64,000 bases of DNA from Blastomyces gilchristii SLH14081 (Eukaryota > Ascomycota > Eurotiomycetes > Onygenales > Ajellomycetaceae), in contig NW_003101679.1 of NCBI RefSeq assembly GCF_000003855.2, positions 2,807,558-2,871,557 on the forward strand. Direction: 5' to 3'. The position numbers were made by a program, and so were the translations under genes. This document shows, in pieces, positions 24,314-34,858 of the stretch (positions are counted from its first letter, which is position 1; each line of letters begins with the position of its first letter). The notes beneath the pieces were generated by a model that saw only the letters and a list, made by a program, of their open reading frames with translations, ran no database searches and was not told the origin of the DNA.

Positions 24314-24762
24314 NNNNNNNNNNNNNNNNNNNNNNNNNNNNNNNNNNNNNNNNNNNNNNNNNNNNNNNNNNNNNNNNNNNNNNNNNNNNNNNNNNNNNNN
24401 NNNNNNNNNNNNNNNNNNNNNNNNNNNNNNNNNNNNNNNNNNNNNNNNNNNNNNNNNNNNNNNNNNNNNNNNNNNNNNNNNNNNNNNNNNNNNNNNNNNN
24501 NNNNNNNNNNNNNNNNNNNNNNNNNNNNNNNNNNNNNNNNNNNNNNNNNNNNNNNNNNNNNNNNNNNNNNNNNNNNNNNNNNNNNNNNNNNNNNNNNNNN
24601 NNNNNNNNNNNNNNNNNNNNNNNNNNNNNNNNNNNNNNNNNNNNNNNNNNNNNNNNNNNNNNNNNNNNNNNNNNNNNNNNNNNNNNNNNNNNNNNNNNNN
24701 NNNNNNNNNNNNNNNNNNNNNNNNNNNNNNNNNNNNNNNNNNNNNNNNNNNNNNNNNNNNNN
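24314..24762. other. Assembly gap (449 N)
   Basis: The sequence is N throughout. It follows the CT-rich minisatellite, so more repeat is probably missing. Frames translated through it are meaningless. Confidence 1.
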
Positions 24763-25350
24763 ACTTCCGTCTCTAGCATTCATATGTCTACACCCTCTCC
24801 GACTCCCTCTTGTGCCTCTCGATAATCCTCTCTGTATCGTGCTTCATATTTGATTCATTAAGAGACTCGGATCCCCTTGTCCAAGCCCTCCCGGGTGGCA
24901 CAAAAAAAAACAAAAAAATACAACCATGATAGATTTACCAGATCTGGGGGGGAGAGAATTCTTCAAAAAAAAAAAAAAAAAAATTCAATCTTATTGTATA
25001 GGCTGAGTTGGTAAGTGGTAGAGAAGGCTGCGCAAGCAGAAAAGCGAGCGTAAGCGAGCATTTGATGCTTGTCTTATATGTAGGTAAACGTTTTTCCTCC
25101 CCTTCATGCCTGGACAACAAGATCTCGGATATGAAGAACAAACGGGGTTATTGTTCCTCTTCCCGTCTACCCCCCTACCCCTCTAAAAACCCCCTTTAAA
25201 GATCTTCTAGCTTTTCTTCTCACTAGCCATGGAGGATGGAAGTGTTGAGTCAAATTTAATGAAAATGATAAGACCTTAGCCAAAATTCTTTCTGTGTGCG
25301 GTGTACTTGATGTAGTTATGTTTTCTTTTCTTTTTCTCCCTTGGCATTGG
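24763..25350. other. Non-coding flank of the assembly gap
   Basis: Contains A-runs (24901-24918 and 24966-24983) and no recognised gene. Confidence 0.5.
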
Positions 25351-25353
25351 AGA

Positions 25354-26590
25354 TCATTTCCCCATTAGATAACTACATACAAGCTGCAGAGTCTGGCTTA
25401 TTTTAGTGACTTCGAAGAGGTCGCAGTTTGCCAGCAAGACGGAGCCTACAGTGTTTGTGAGCTTCATTCTCGACACGGAAACTTTAGAAGCGATAGTCCA
25501 GGAGGTCTTGTGCAGGATGACCAAGAGTATACAGAGTATATGGGGACATTGTTGTTGAGAAGTTGAATGTGTAAATTGAGGTTGAGGTGCCCCTAGAAAT
25601 CCTCCTGTATTGAAAAGAATTACCGCCAATGTGGCATTATCCTTTCCCATAACCCCTAGGGCTCAACTGTGAGTAGTAAAGATGCATCGTTGTTCCGTTC
25701 TACACTTCCATCAAAGGGGATAATCCTATTGATATCGGAGTTGTTTTTTGGCATACAATGGCCATATCTCAGATTATAATAGAATTCATATTTTTCGGGT
25801 ATAAATGGTGGATGAAACACCCCCCCCCCCCTCCCCCGGAAAAGCTAGATAGCTAGGCAGAGTCATATTTTGCAAGCACACTGAGAAACTAGGAGAAACC
25901 CTGTCGCCATCCAGAAATCCGATTGGCTTGCAATGCAAGGCGTTGAAATATCTGCGGCAATGCTGAATAAGAATCATGATGTGCGAAGATCTACAGCGAC
26001 CTCCTCAGGGAACGGGTGCACTTCCAGTCAAATGCGGGGAGCTCCAAGTATGATGATCATATCCACCGTCAGAAAGAGCGACAATACCAAGCCCAATATT
26101 TTCATGGGCTTTGAAGGAACGTCGAAGAATATCAAGTTGATGAAGGTGTTCCCGAACGTTGAAGAGAGCATCAGCGGGCGGACTGAGAGCAAGCGAGTCC
26201 GCTCCGCTCGTCTAGCTCCTGACCTTTTTCACACTTCGAGAGCGGCTTTGAGACTCCTCACGTTCAAAGTCACTGTCGCCGATAAATTGGCAATCAAGTA
26301 GTAACCCTTTCTATCCAATACGCCACGTTATAGAAGCAAGGACTCCTGTGCCTCCCTACAATAACTACTCAGTACGTTGTGGCAGGCAGTGTCTGAGCGG
26401 CAAGAAAATCCCAGTGAAAAATACTACCTTCACGGCAAGCCAAAACATCAATGAAGAACGGAATGTGATAGCTATGAACGGACGGAGGAGGGGCCAAGTA
26501 ATGTACAAGTACATGTATGTACAAGACTCTAGCTGGGCAATGATAAAAATGCGGAAAGAGATACACAAGGTGGAGTTCGTGGGCACTTTC
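25354..26590 (-). pseudogene. Possible relic of a polytopic membrane protein gene
   Basis: Minus-strand frames carry successive hydrophobic segments: WPLLRPFIAITFRSSLMFWLA and AVKVVFFTGIFLPLRH (26365-26586), then RPLMLSSTFGNTFINLIFFDV and KILGLVLSLFLTVDMIIILG (about 26020-26200). A possible tail lies at 25354-25650. The pieces are interrupted by stops, for example before KRSGARRAERTR near 26240, and do not join cleanly. Hydrophobic periodicity with Arg/Lys caps suggests a former multi-span protein. I do not recognise the family, and it may be chance. Confidence 0.3.
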
Positions 26591-26599
26591 TATTCTAGT

Positions 26600-27417
26600 A
26601 GCTATGAGGTCTATATTTGGAGCTCAAACAAAATACTTCCAGGATATATAGCTTTCTCAACAATTTTCTTTCCTACAGATAAAAGAGAAATATCAAATGT
26701 GCGGCATATGGTTCATGTAAATTTTGGCTTCCAAGCACCTGCACTCTTGATAGGAGAAAATATAACCTTACTCTAAGTAGTTAGTTACTGATGGCCTAGA
26801 TATGTGTGTGGCGGTCGACACTGATGTTGATTGGTATTTAAACAATGGCTAATGAACCCGACGAGTAAGGAAAATTGGTCTTCAAAAAACAGGGATGATA
26901 GACCCCAAATCGCCTGCAGAGTTCCCCTACAATCCGCGAACAATGTAGATGTGACTGAAGGCGGATTTTTGACGGGTGCGGGACAGGAGGATTGCAATAA
27001 TAATGGTCTGGCTAGGGCCTATTTGTTAGTTGGATGGGTCGGATGGGTAAAGAAAGAATCGATACTATTCTCCCCCTGGGCAAGCGTGCGACAAGGCGGG
27101 ACTTCAAAACCCATTATTAAGTCTGACAGTCTTGACCCGCAATTTCCGGACGAAGAAGCCGTCCAACAGGACGCTGCGTATAGGTCGCTGTGTTACGATT
27201 GGGCGTTGCGATTGGGCGATCATTATGAGTTGCATAAAACTAGATCTTTCACGAAACTAGTACATCTGTAGAGGAAACTGATATTAGCAAGAAATGTTGT
27301 GGAATGGGCGCTCAAGCTCTCCGTCGCAGGTTAAATATCTAGCATGCTCTCACTACCTAGATCTTTACCCCGTTCAACTTAACACTTATTGTTGTTTTCT
27401 TGTTTTGAACTGCCAAA
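26600..27417. other. Upstream region of the CP2 factor gene
   Basis: Holds a 146-codon open frame at 26831-27271 (+) with no recognisable domain, which I do not annotate as a gene. The part nearest 27417 should hold the promoter and leader of the CP2 gene; CTTACCCCGTTCAACTT-like C/T-rich sequence precedes its ATG. Confidence 0.4.
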
Positions 27418-29979
27418 ATGTTTCGCAATCGGTATGTATGCCTCGTGAGATATATCGGGTGCAGGCCCTATTCTCCAGAGTCGAGCTTGGAATAACTCTT
27501 TGGATAAAAACAGAAACAATTCTCAGCAGCCAAACAAAGAGCTTTATTCTGATTTCAAGAGATCATATCCTGATCCTAGTTGTTGGAATGCTTCGCCATT
27601 GCTCGCCGCTACTCAGAAAGCTTGGATCTACCCGTTCATAAATCAGATCGGGCACTCGAGGTTTGTCACTATTCATTTCCATAAATTCAACAATATATAA
27701 CACGTGAATTATCCCTAGGCAGTTAATTATGCCCCTTTATATCTGAATACATGAAAAGAATTATCTTTTCATAACTTACTAATTTTGATATACCATAGGC
27801 TCGTTAAGGACAGTGATATAAAGGACCACGGCCTAGCTATAAGCAAGTTGCTTGATCAATGGGAAATCATATCGGCCCCTTTAGATTTATCAAGTCTATC
27901 CACTTCTACTTCTAGGACTGGAGGAATGGCGGCCGCTTCTGACCCAATCTTCTTGCCAACTCCTGGCCCTTTTTTAGCAAATCCTGGAGTTGTCGATCCG
28001 AGAGCCCTTCAACTGAAATTGTGCCAACTCCAGTTCAATGAAACAAAGCATGTTAAAAATCCGCCAGCTGATCCTGACTCATTTGTCCTTCAAAATTCGG
28101 AACATGGCCCTGTGGACCGTCATAGTGACTTGAATGCTCATGTTAACCAGCCACAGTCTCGGGAGGTGGCAGCCCTCATGCCTGGATTGACGGAGCACAT
28201 AGACCTTGATATCAATAAGGACAATGATAAGTAAGTAGTTGGAATTTTTTTTTCAAGTGCTGTTCCGATGAGCGCACATGAAGCTTATCATAGATATATG
28301 TTTTAGATTTCGTTACAATGTAACTCTTTGTGCCCCCACAGCCATGGTAGAACACAAAGGCGAGGTCCCGATCACATATCTAAGCAAGGGACATGTCTAT
28401 CATATGTCTGTGGTGGATTCCACACCTCCGAAGTCTTCCACCCATCCCATCAAATACCGCACGTACGTCCATGTGGCCTTTGAGGATCCCGAAAAACGCT
28501 TGAACCCCGATCCTTGCTGGCAACTGTGGAAGGAGCGTCGTGGATTGAGTGAAGCTAGCCGGCGAGGTGGCAAGGTCCAGGCTGTCGAGTATATAAATCC
28601 CAACCAAGGAAGAGATAGAAAAGCGCGACCCTCAGAGGTGGAATTGGAAACTACATCCCTTAATGGGTTCTGTGTTTCTTGGACTTCATGTACGGAGGCG
28701 AAGAGCATAGGCTGCACAATATTGATCCGGTTGAATTTTCTTTCAACAGACTTCAATCTTGCAAAGGGCGTCAAGGGTGTTCCTGTCAGACTATGCGTGA
28801 GGACAGAAATGGTCTACCCAGCTAATATATATTCTGCTCTTGACACAATGAAGATATATTACTACTGTAAGGTGAAAGTTTTCCGAGATTATGGAGCGGA
28901 GCGTAAATTGTCCAATGATATCGCTCATGTCAGAAAGGCAATTCACAAACTCCAGCAACGGATTTCACACGAGGAGACGAAAGCACATGATTTTGGTAAG
29001 AGGAAACGAGATGCTTCATCTATGACCATTGAACCGGAGAACCGACCAGCAAAGATTTCAAAGAATTATGATGCAAAAGCACGGTCTGGGAAAGAGCGTC
29101 TTCTGCTCGAGGTGGCCATGAAACAGGATATGATTTCATCAACTTCGCCCGTCAGCCTACTCAACCTGAGGGAAGACAACCAGGATACTGTGGATTTTTC
29201 TGCTGCTTTTGTCTTGAATGAAACACAGAAGAGCGAGAGTGAGCTTTTTACGCACCAAGCCGATGGCACATTCCTGCCAACCATCTATATGGAAGCTGGG
29301 ACATTAGATACCTCCTCTTCAACCCCCAGAGATGATTATGTGAATTCTCCATTGCAGGCCTGTAGACGCGAGCAGTCAACTTTCCGAAATTCATCCATTG
29401 ATGTCGATTTTCAGCATGGCCTAACAGATTGGTCCAGAATTTTGCGACTAAGATCAGAAAACCAGCTGCTCACTGCACAGATGGCTCCTCCGGCCCAGCC
29501 CATCAATATGCAGAATCTTTTTTTTGAAAAATTAAATGGGAGGATTGAGGCAGTGGATATTGATGCTACATGCAGCCTGTCCTCACGTCACTTGGCAAAG
29601 TCTGGTGAGTAAGTATGTGACCAACTCTTTTTCATACTCACTTCTCTGACCACTTTTAGTTGCTTGCTTCTATGTTCGATTGCGACATACGGACATTCAG
29701 AATGTTGATGGGTATTATCATGCAGTCTATATTGCGCAGCGAACCGTGACAAACCTTCTCAATAGCATTTCAAAAATGTCTGGGGTCAGTCTTTCAGAGA
29801 AAACACGAGTCTTTCACATAACCCCGAACGGCCTAAAGGTAATCATTGACGATCGTGTCGTCCAGGAGCTGCCAGAAGGACAGGATATGACTGCTGAATT
29901 TGTCGGAGCTCATAATGTTGATATTGATCTTCTTAGCTGCTTGAACACTTCATATCCCGAGATTATGCTCTTCTTTTGA
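27418..29979 (+). CDS. CP2/Grainyhead-family transcription factor
   Basis: This is a DNA-binding regulator of the CP2 (Grainyhead/LSF) family; fungal members have been linked to cell-wall remodelling and conidial separation. Five exons splice in frame: 27418-27431, 27481-27660, 27799-28230, 28307-29604 and 29660-29979, giving 747 residues. The first exon is only 14 nt and the first intron 49 bp. The CP2 domain starts near residue 209 (YNVTLCAPTAMVEHKGEVPI, then TYLSKGHVYHM, KYRTYVHVAFED, SLNGFCVSWT, FSTDF-like LNFLSTDFNLAKGVKGVPVR and KVKVFRDYGAERKLSNDI). A basic KRKRDASS segment follows, then a long unstructured linker. A C-terminal ubiquitin-like dimerisation region (VRLRHTDIQNVDGYYHAVYI) ends the protein. 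The domain call is strong; the first splice is less certain. Confidence 0.88.
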
Positions 29980-30420
29980 TGAACAATATTGATAATCGTG
30001 ACAAACCCTTTAAGTGCCGCGTTACGATTGGGAATTGAGAATTGTTCAAAATTGCGTTACGTTATTTTGTTTTTTGAGTGATAAGCTTAGCTCACTGAAT
30101 TGGAGCTGCTTTTAATATTTGATAGTGATTCCTGAATATGATGCCGATGATTTTATTTGGATCTTATGTACAATGTCTATCCTCTGGGCAGTAAACTCTC
30201 AAAAATAACAAGTCAAATAAGGTTTGAAACCCCCCTAATTTATAGAGGCGAGAGTTCAGTTCACGCTATAGCTACAAAGGAAGAATCAGTTTGTCCACCT
30301 GCAAAGTTTAGTAACAATGAGGTCGAACGTCTCAGGGGACTTAGTGTAAACAACCAGGAACCTCTCATCAACTCCTCAATCTCTTCTTTCTCGTATCTTG
30401 TGTCATAAGCTCTCAGTTAA
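29980..30420. other. Short intergenic region
   Basis: Contains an 83-codon open frame (30157-30408) without recognisable features. It may belong to the decayed PAQR gene that follows, but there is no supporting motif. Confidence 0.4.
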
Positions 30421-31310
30421 TTGCCTAGTCGGATAATCTCCCCATCTACATCTCCTTCTGGTTCCTTCATGCTCTCTCTGACAAGTCTTGCATATCTCCA
30501 CAATGAATCGGTTAATGTCTACTCCCACCTTATTCCTGCTTTCATCTTACTCTTTTTTGGCATCACACTTTACAAGACCCTCTCGCTGAGATATGTCACT
30601 GCCTCATGTGCGGATATCATAGTTTTCGCGTGTTTCTTTATTGGAGTCACTCTATCTATGTTTGGGAATGTCAGCAATATTCCATGCTATTCAGAACCAT
30701 TGCCATGAGGTCGCCAGTTTCAGAAACAAGCTGGATTGTGCGGGCATTGTGTTCTTAATCACAGGCAACTTCATTCCTAGCATCTACTATGGGTTTTATT
30801 GCCAACTAGATTTACAAACTGCGTATTGGTCCCTGGTCTGTGTTCACTTTCTTGTCAATCAAACCACGTAACGTACTGACTGTCCGTTTGTTGAGATATC
30901 CGTCTTGGGCTCGGATCCATGGCGATTTCCGCATTTCCAAGTTTCCGAACATCTGCGAGGAGGTCATTTCGGGTGGGACTGTTCTCTGCACTCGTTCCAG
31001 TGATTCATGGTGTGGTGAAGTTCGGACCGGAGCAAATGAGCAACCAAATTGGACTTTCCTGAGTAGTACTGCAAAGAGCTATCTACATATTAGAAGCTTT
31101 CATATATGCTGTAAACCATTAAATCCATCCTACTAGAGTCAAATAATTAACAGCGACTGTTTTTTAGGTCCCAAGTGCTAGAAAGTCTATACCCCGGTTT
31201 CTTCGACACTTGGGCACCAAATCTTTCAATTTCTAGACACATCTTCAGGGTTTGGTCAATGCGTTGGATTACAACCGGCCGTCATGGCCTCACGATGCCC
31301 CTTAAAATGA
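30421..31310 (+). pseudogene. PAQR / haemolysin-III (Izh, adiponectin-receptor-like) gene, decayed
   Basis: PAQR proteins are seven-span membrane proteins with a Zn-dependent hydrolase-like site; yeast Izh proteins act in sterol and zinc homeostasis. Diagnostic pieces are LAYLHNESVNVYSHLIPAF (30480 region), LGMSAIFHAIQNH and NKLDCAGIVFLITGNFIPSI with YYGFYC (30650-30800). Further pieces are VIHGVVKFGPEQMSNQIGLS (about 31000-31060) and HQIFQFL (about 31220). They lie in different frames. A TCTA-type four-base duplication near 30655 shifts the frame. TGA replaces the expected Trp codon after NQIGLS near 31062. A further shift separates PGFFDTW from HQIF. The family is clear and the gene is non-functional as assembled. 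Confidence 0.85.
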
Positions 31311-32333
31311 CCGAGTTTTTGACTCTGTCATTCTCATCCCTATCTGTCACACCCAGTGGCTCTGCCGAAACTATGAGACCAAATGTAGTAATGAGAGCAT
31401 TTATGCGGTCATTATCACCGGCATGAGCTCTATTTTCTCGGATATGAGTGCATCTGATTTCAATCACACTCCTGTCATTCCTAATGAATGAGATTGTTGA
31501 ACAAAGTTATTTTATTTTGACCCCTAGTGAGTCGAACGTCACTGATGATGCTGCGGTTGCTGGATCAGTGATCCTTGCACTTAATGTTTCCAAATTTGTC
31601 TTCAAGCTGAAAGCAGGAGAACTTTACGCCATGCGTTTAGGTTTCAGTGGAGAGGCATCACTGTCACAAGGACGGCTACAGCTTCGGTCCTGCACAAGCT
31701 CTCCTTTCCGGATTTTACAGAGGACGCTCATGCCTCCTGGTGTAACGTGGGGAAATGTCGTTGACAGTAACGGAGCATATAAAGCTCATGATATCATTTT
31801 ATCATTTTATCATTTTAGTTTTTTTGTGGATTTCACCAGCTTTTCTCTTTTCAGCCTGCAATTAATGTGATACGCTGCATTCACTCACATAAATTATCTC
31901 AACCACATAATCTTCATTTGTCGGGTTCATTAACCGTTGTTAAATACCAATGAATACAACTGTGCTTCACCAAACCTGCAGGAAATAATACAATGACCTA
32001 CCTATTACCAAGATGAGAACAACTTTATATATGAGCCAATTAGATCGCAAATGGCAAAGCTTCCCAGACCAATCAGATCTCATGCAGGTAGCTTCTAATT
32101 GGTTCAAATGCATCTTCTGAGAAGTAAACGTGGAGTAAATCAGCACACAAACACATAAGACTCCATCCATGCAAGTCAGAATCACTACTATGGAGAAGCA
32201 TGCTGATATACAGGGAGACTCGACATGAGATCAATGATTCTCATTTTTGACCTCTTCGTCTTCTTTCAAACGTAAATGTAAGATTATATCTGATCACGCC
32301 TTTCCTTCCTTTTATTACAACCTAATAGATATA
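31311..32333. other. Intergenic region between the PAQR relic and the MAPK-like gene
   Basis: An open frame at 31448-31870 (140 codons) has no recognisable domain. ATCATTTT is tandemly repeated at about 31793-31816. The last few hundred bases are presumably the promoter of the MAPK-like gene. Nothing else is recognised. Confidence 0.45.
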
Positions 32334-33859
32334 ATGGTGCAATTCACTCATGTTAACGTCTTCGGCACCTGCTTTGAGGTTACAACAAGGTAAAGTGTTT
32401 CGTTCTGTATTGACCATTTGAAAATGAGTCGGATGATAATCTAACTACTTTTTGTTTAAGATATCACCACCTACTGCCTTTGAAAATTGAAGCTTCAAGC
32501 CTTCGCTGGTATGCGCGCTATCATTTGTTTTCTCCAGCTACCCGATCTCAAAGGAAATAGGAACTATGTCAGACCTAATCTATATTAAACAGTTCCGCGA
32601 TCGATGAGTTGATATGCAGTCAAGTTACAGTCAAGAAGATAACCAAGCCATTCAGAAACTCTGAGCTTTCTCAGAAAGCATACTTAGAGCTGAAGCTGCT
32701 GAAGCATCTCAAACATGAAAATGTTCAGAATGAATTTTAATAAGTTCTGAAATACTACTGAATCTTCGTGCTGGCCATTTTGCTAACCTAATTGTCATGT
32801 CTTTAGATTGCTGCTCTGCGAGATGTGTTCATGTCACCAGAGGACAATATGTAACTGAAAGCCTTACAATTTTCCCATTTTAGTGTGAACGGTGTCTGAC
32901 TTTTGTCAACATTCAGATACCTCATAACCGAACATCAAGATGCGTCGCTCGAACAGCTTATCCTATCTCAGCCTCTTGGGGAAACTCATTACACGAAAGT
33001 ATTTCTCTATCAAATTCTTGTAAGGAGTTTCCCGCACCAACAGATAATCCCATTTTTTCTTTTCCTTCCGGCTTGGTCTAATTAATGTTACAGAGAGGAT
33101 TGAAATACATTCACTCAGCGAACGTGGTGCACTGCAATCTGAAACCATCCAACATCCTCATTGGTCACAACTGTGATCTACGAATAACCGATTTCGACCA
33201 CGCACGCATTCAGGGCACAAAGGTAACGGAGCCTTTCAGTGAGATTCAATGCTTCCGTACCCCTGAGCTCCTATTGGGTGAATGTACCTACGAGTTCGCC
33301 ATCGACATGTGGAGTGTGGGATATATATTTGCGAGGATGATCAATAGAGAACTATTCAGTCTCGAAGACTGGAAAGTCAACTCGCTCCACGCGATTGGGT
33401 ATCCTCCTAGAAGTATGATGAGTGGCATCGATGATGCAAATGTGCGTATCAATGACAAATTACACTGAAGTACCCTCGCAGGGTAATAAATAATTATTTG
33501 CCTAATCAACCAAAACCTTTAGATATCAGAAAATCTCGAGCCTCTCCTGAACACCCGGTGCAAGCCCCTGAGGTGCTATATCAATACCACTGATCTTGAA
33601 GGTAGGAATGGACCTGTCCAACAAACCTTTTTACAATGATAGCTAACCCGCCTCCCCGCCTCTCCCAGCCATGGGGCTCGCGGAGCACTTACTCGCCTTC
33701 GATCCCAAAGCGAGATATCAAGCCAACCAGGCATTGCTTCACAAATACGTCTCATTTTACCATGACCCCGATGACGAACCGGTCTCGGAACAAAGATGGT
33801 CAGTCTCTGACACGGATTACGTCAACTTGCCAGTGGATACTTGGAAAACCCTAATGTAG
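32334..33859 (+). CDS. Hog1/MpkC-family MAP-kinase-like pseudokinase
   Basis: Eight exons splice in frame with GT-AG ends: 32334-32389, 32461-32508, 32620-32722, 32807-32850, 32917-33019, 33094-33441, 33523-33601 and 33669-33859. They give 323 residues. The N-terminus ([20 protein letters not shown]) and C-terminus ([18 protein letters not shown].. [10 protein letters not shown]) are those of stress-activated Hog1/SakA/MpkC kinases. The ATP-binding VKKI lysine and [20 protein letters not shown] remain. The Gly-rich loop is lost (KIEASSL), and an adjacent segment of several residues is missing. HRD is HCN, DFG is DFD ([10 protein letters not shown]), the TGY phosphorylation lip is gone (KVTEPFSE) and APE is TPE. 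Catalysis is therefore not expected. The protein also lacks the usual tail after DTWK. Exon 2's end is the least certain junction. The intact frame suggests a retained non-catalytic role or recent decay. Confidence 0.8.
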
Positions 33860-33890
33860 GCGTCCCCCATACCAGAACAGAGGTTTCGCA

Positions 33891-33915
33891 CCCCCCCCCC
33901 CCCCCCCAGGGGGGG
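33891..33915. repeat. Homopolymer C17 followed by G-run
   Basis: Seventeen C, one A, then seven G, just downstream of the MAPK-like stop codon. It could form a hairpin or G-quadruplex-type structure. Run length is error-prone in assemblies. Confidence 0.8.
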
Positions 33916-34858
33916 CCATAAGACATGTGGCATAGTGCTAATGGACGAGGATTTGAATTTTCCTGCCATACTAGCAGCCTCTCCGAGATCCTTGATCATC
34001 ATAATAAGCAGCTATCAAGCGAAGTTAGCTCGAAGTATGTAATGGTTGAAATGAAATGAGTCAGGGACTAATGAGATCTATCAAGAACTGAAAGCTTTTG
34101 CGACAATGTTTCCTTTGTCATTTTTGTCTCATTGACTCATTGAATGGGATGAGGGTTACAGGCTCGCCATCAATTTGGATTCCTTAGATGTATGTATGAA
34201 TATGAGTTATGGAACCGCTGCGTAACACCTAATAAATTGAATCTTTCTAGAACTATTGTCATTTTCCGCATCACTACTTTCCCAACCATGACAGCCTCTT
34301 CTCCCGCCCCGCCACCCCTGAAACTTCCATCTCGAGAAGAAAGAGCGGGCTTCCAGCCTAAGCTGAGTAGGGCAATAAGACCGGTACTAGAATAACCTGC
34401 TGACATCCCCAGCAGTTCTATATCTGACCGAGGCACCTCCCAAACATGGTTATCGCAATCGCTATTTCCTACTAGCTGCTTGAGGAACATGATACTTTAG
34501 CAGAACATCGAAAGGGTAGATTGATTTGATACCGTCAGTGGGTAAGCAGATGGTTAACCTTTGGTGTGTCGGCCAAGTGAGTGTATGATCTGCTTCATGG
34601 AGCCAAAAATTTTGTCTTCATGGGGGCTCTCAGCAGACGGAGCAAACCATATAGGAAAAAAGATTCAACAGTATCAATCTTGAGAAATACGAGGCTACAA
34701 AACCAGCTAGGTACTTGAGGTGTACCAAAAAAAGGCATGAGATTGTGAATAGCCATTTCTCAATCACTATAATGCTTCTCTACCATTATATCCAGCCTGA
34801 ACGCCATCGGAAAAAGTAGATGGAGGCTTAGAAAAAAGCAAGGCAACGTAAATGAAAT
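33916..34858. other. Convergent 3' region
   Basis: Lies between the MAPK-like gene (+) and the Zn2Cys6 regulator (-). A 35-residue ORF beginning MTASSPAPPPLKLPS at about 34287 is the only mildly protein-like frame and is not recognised. Otherwise nothing. Confidence 0.45.

Noticed and set aside
23738..24853. Long open frame across the CT minisatellite and N gap
   Set aside because: Produced by the stop-free pyrimidine repeat and by N bases translated as X.
32738..32740. Stop after HENVQNEF as evidence that the MAPK-like gene is a pseudogene
   Set aside because: A GT donor directly after the HEN codons and an AG at 32805-32806 remove it and restore the Hog1-family reading in phase.
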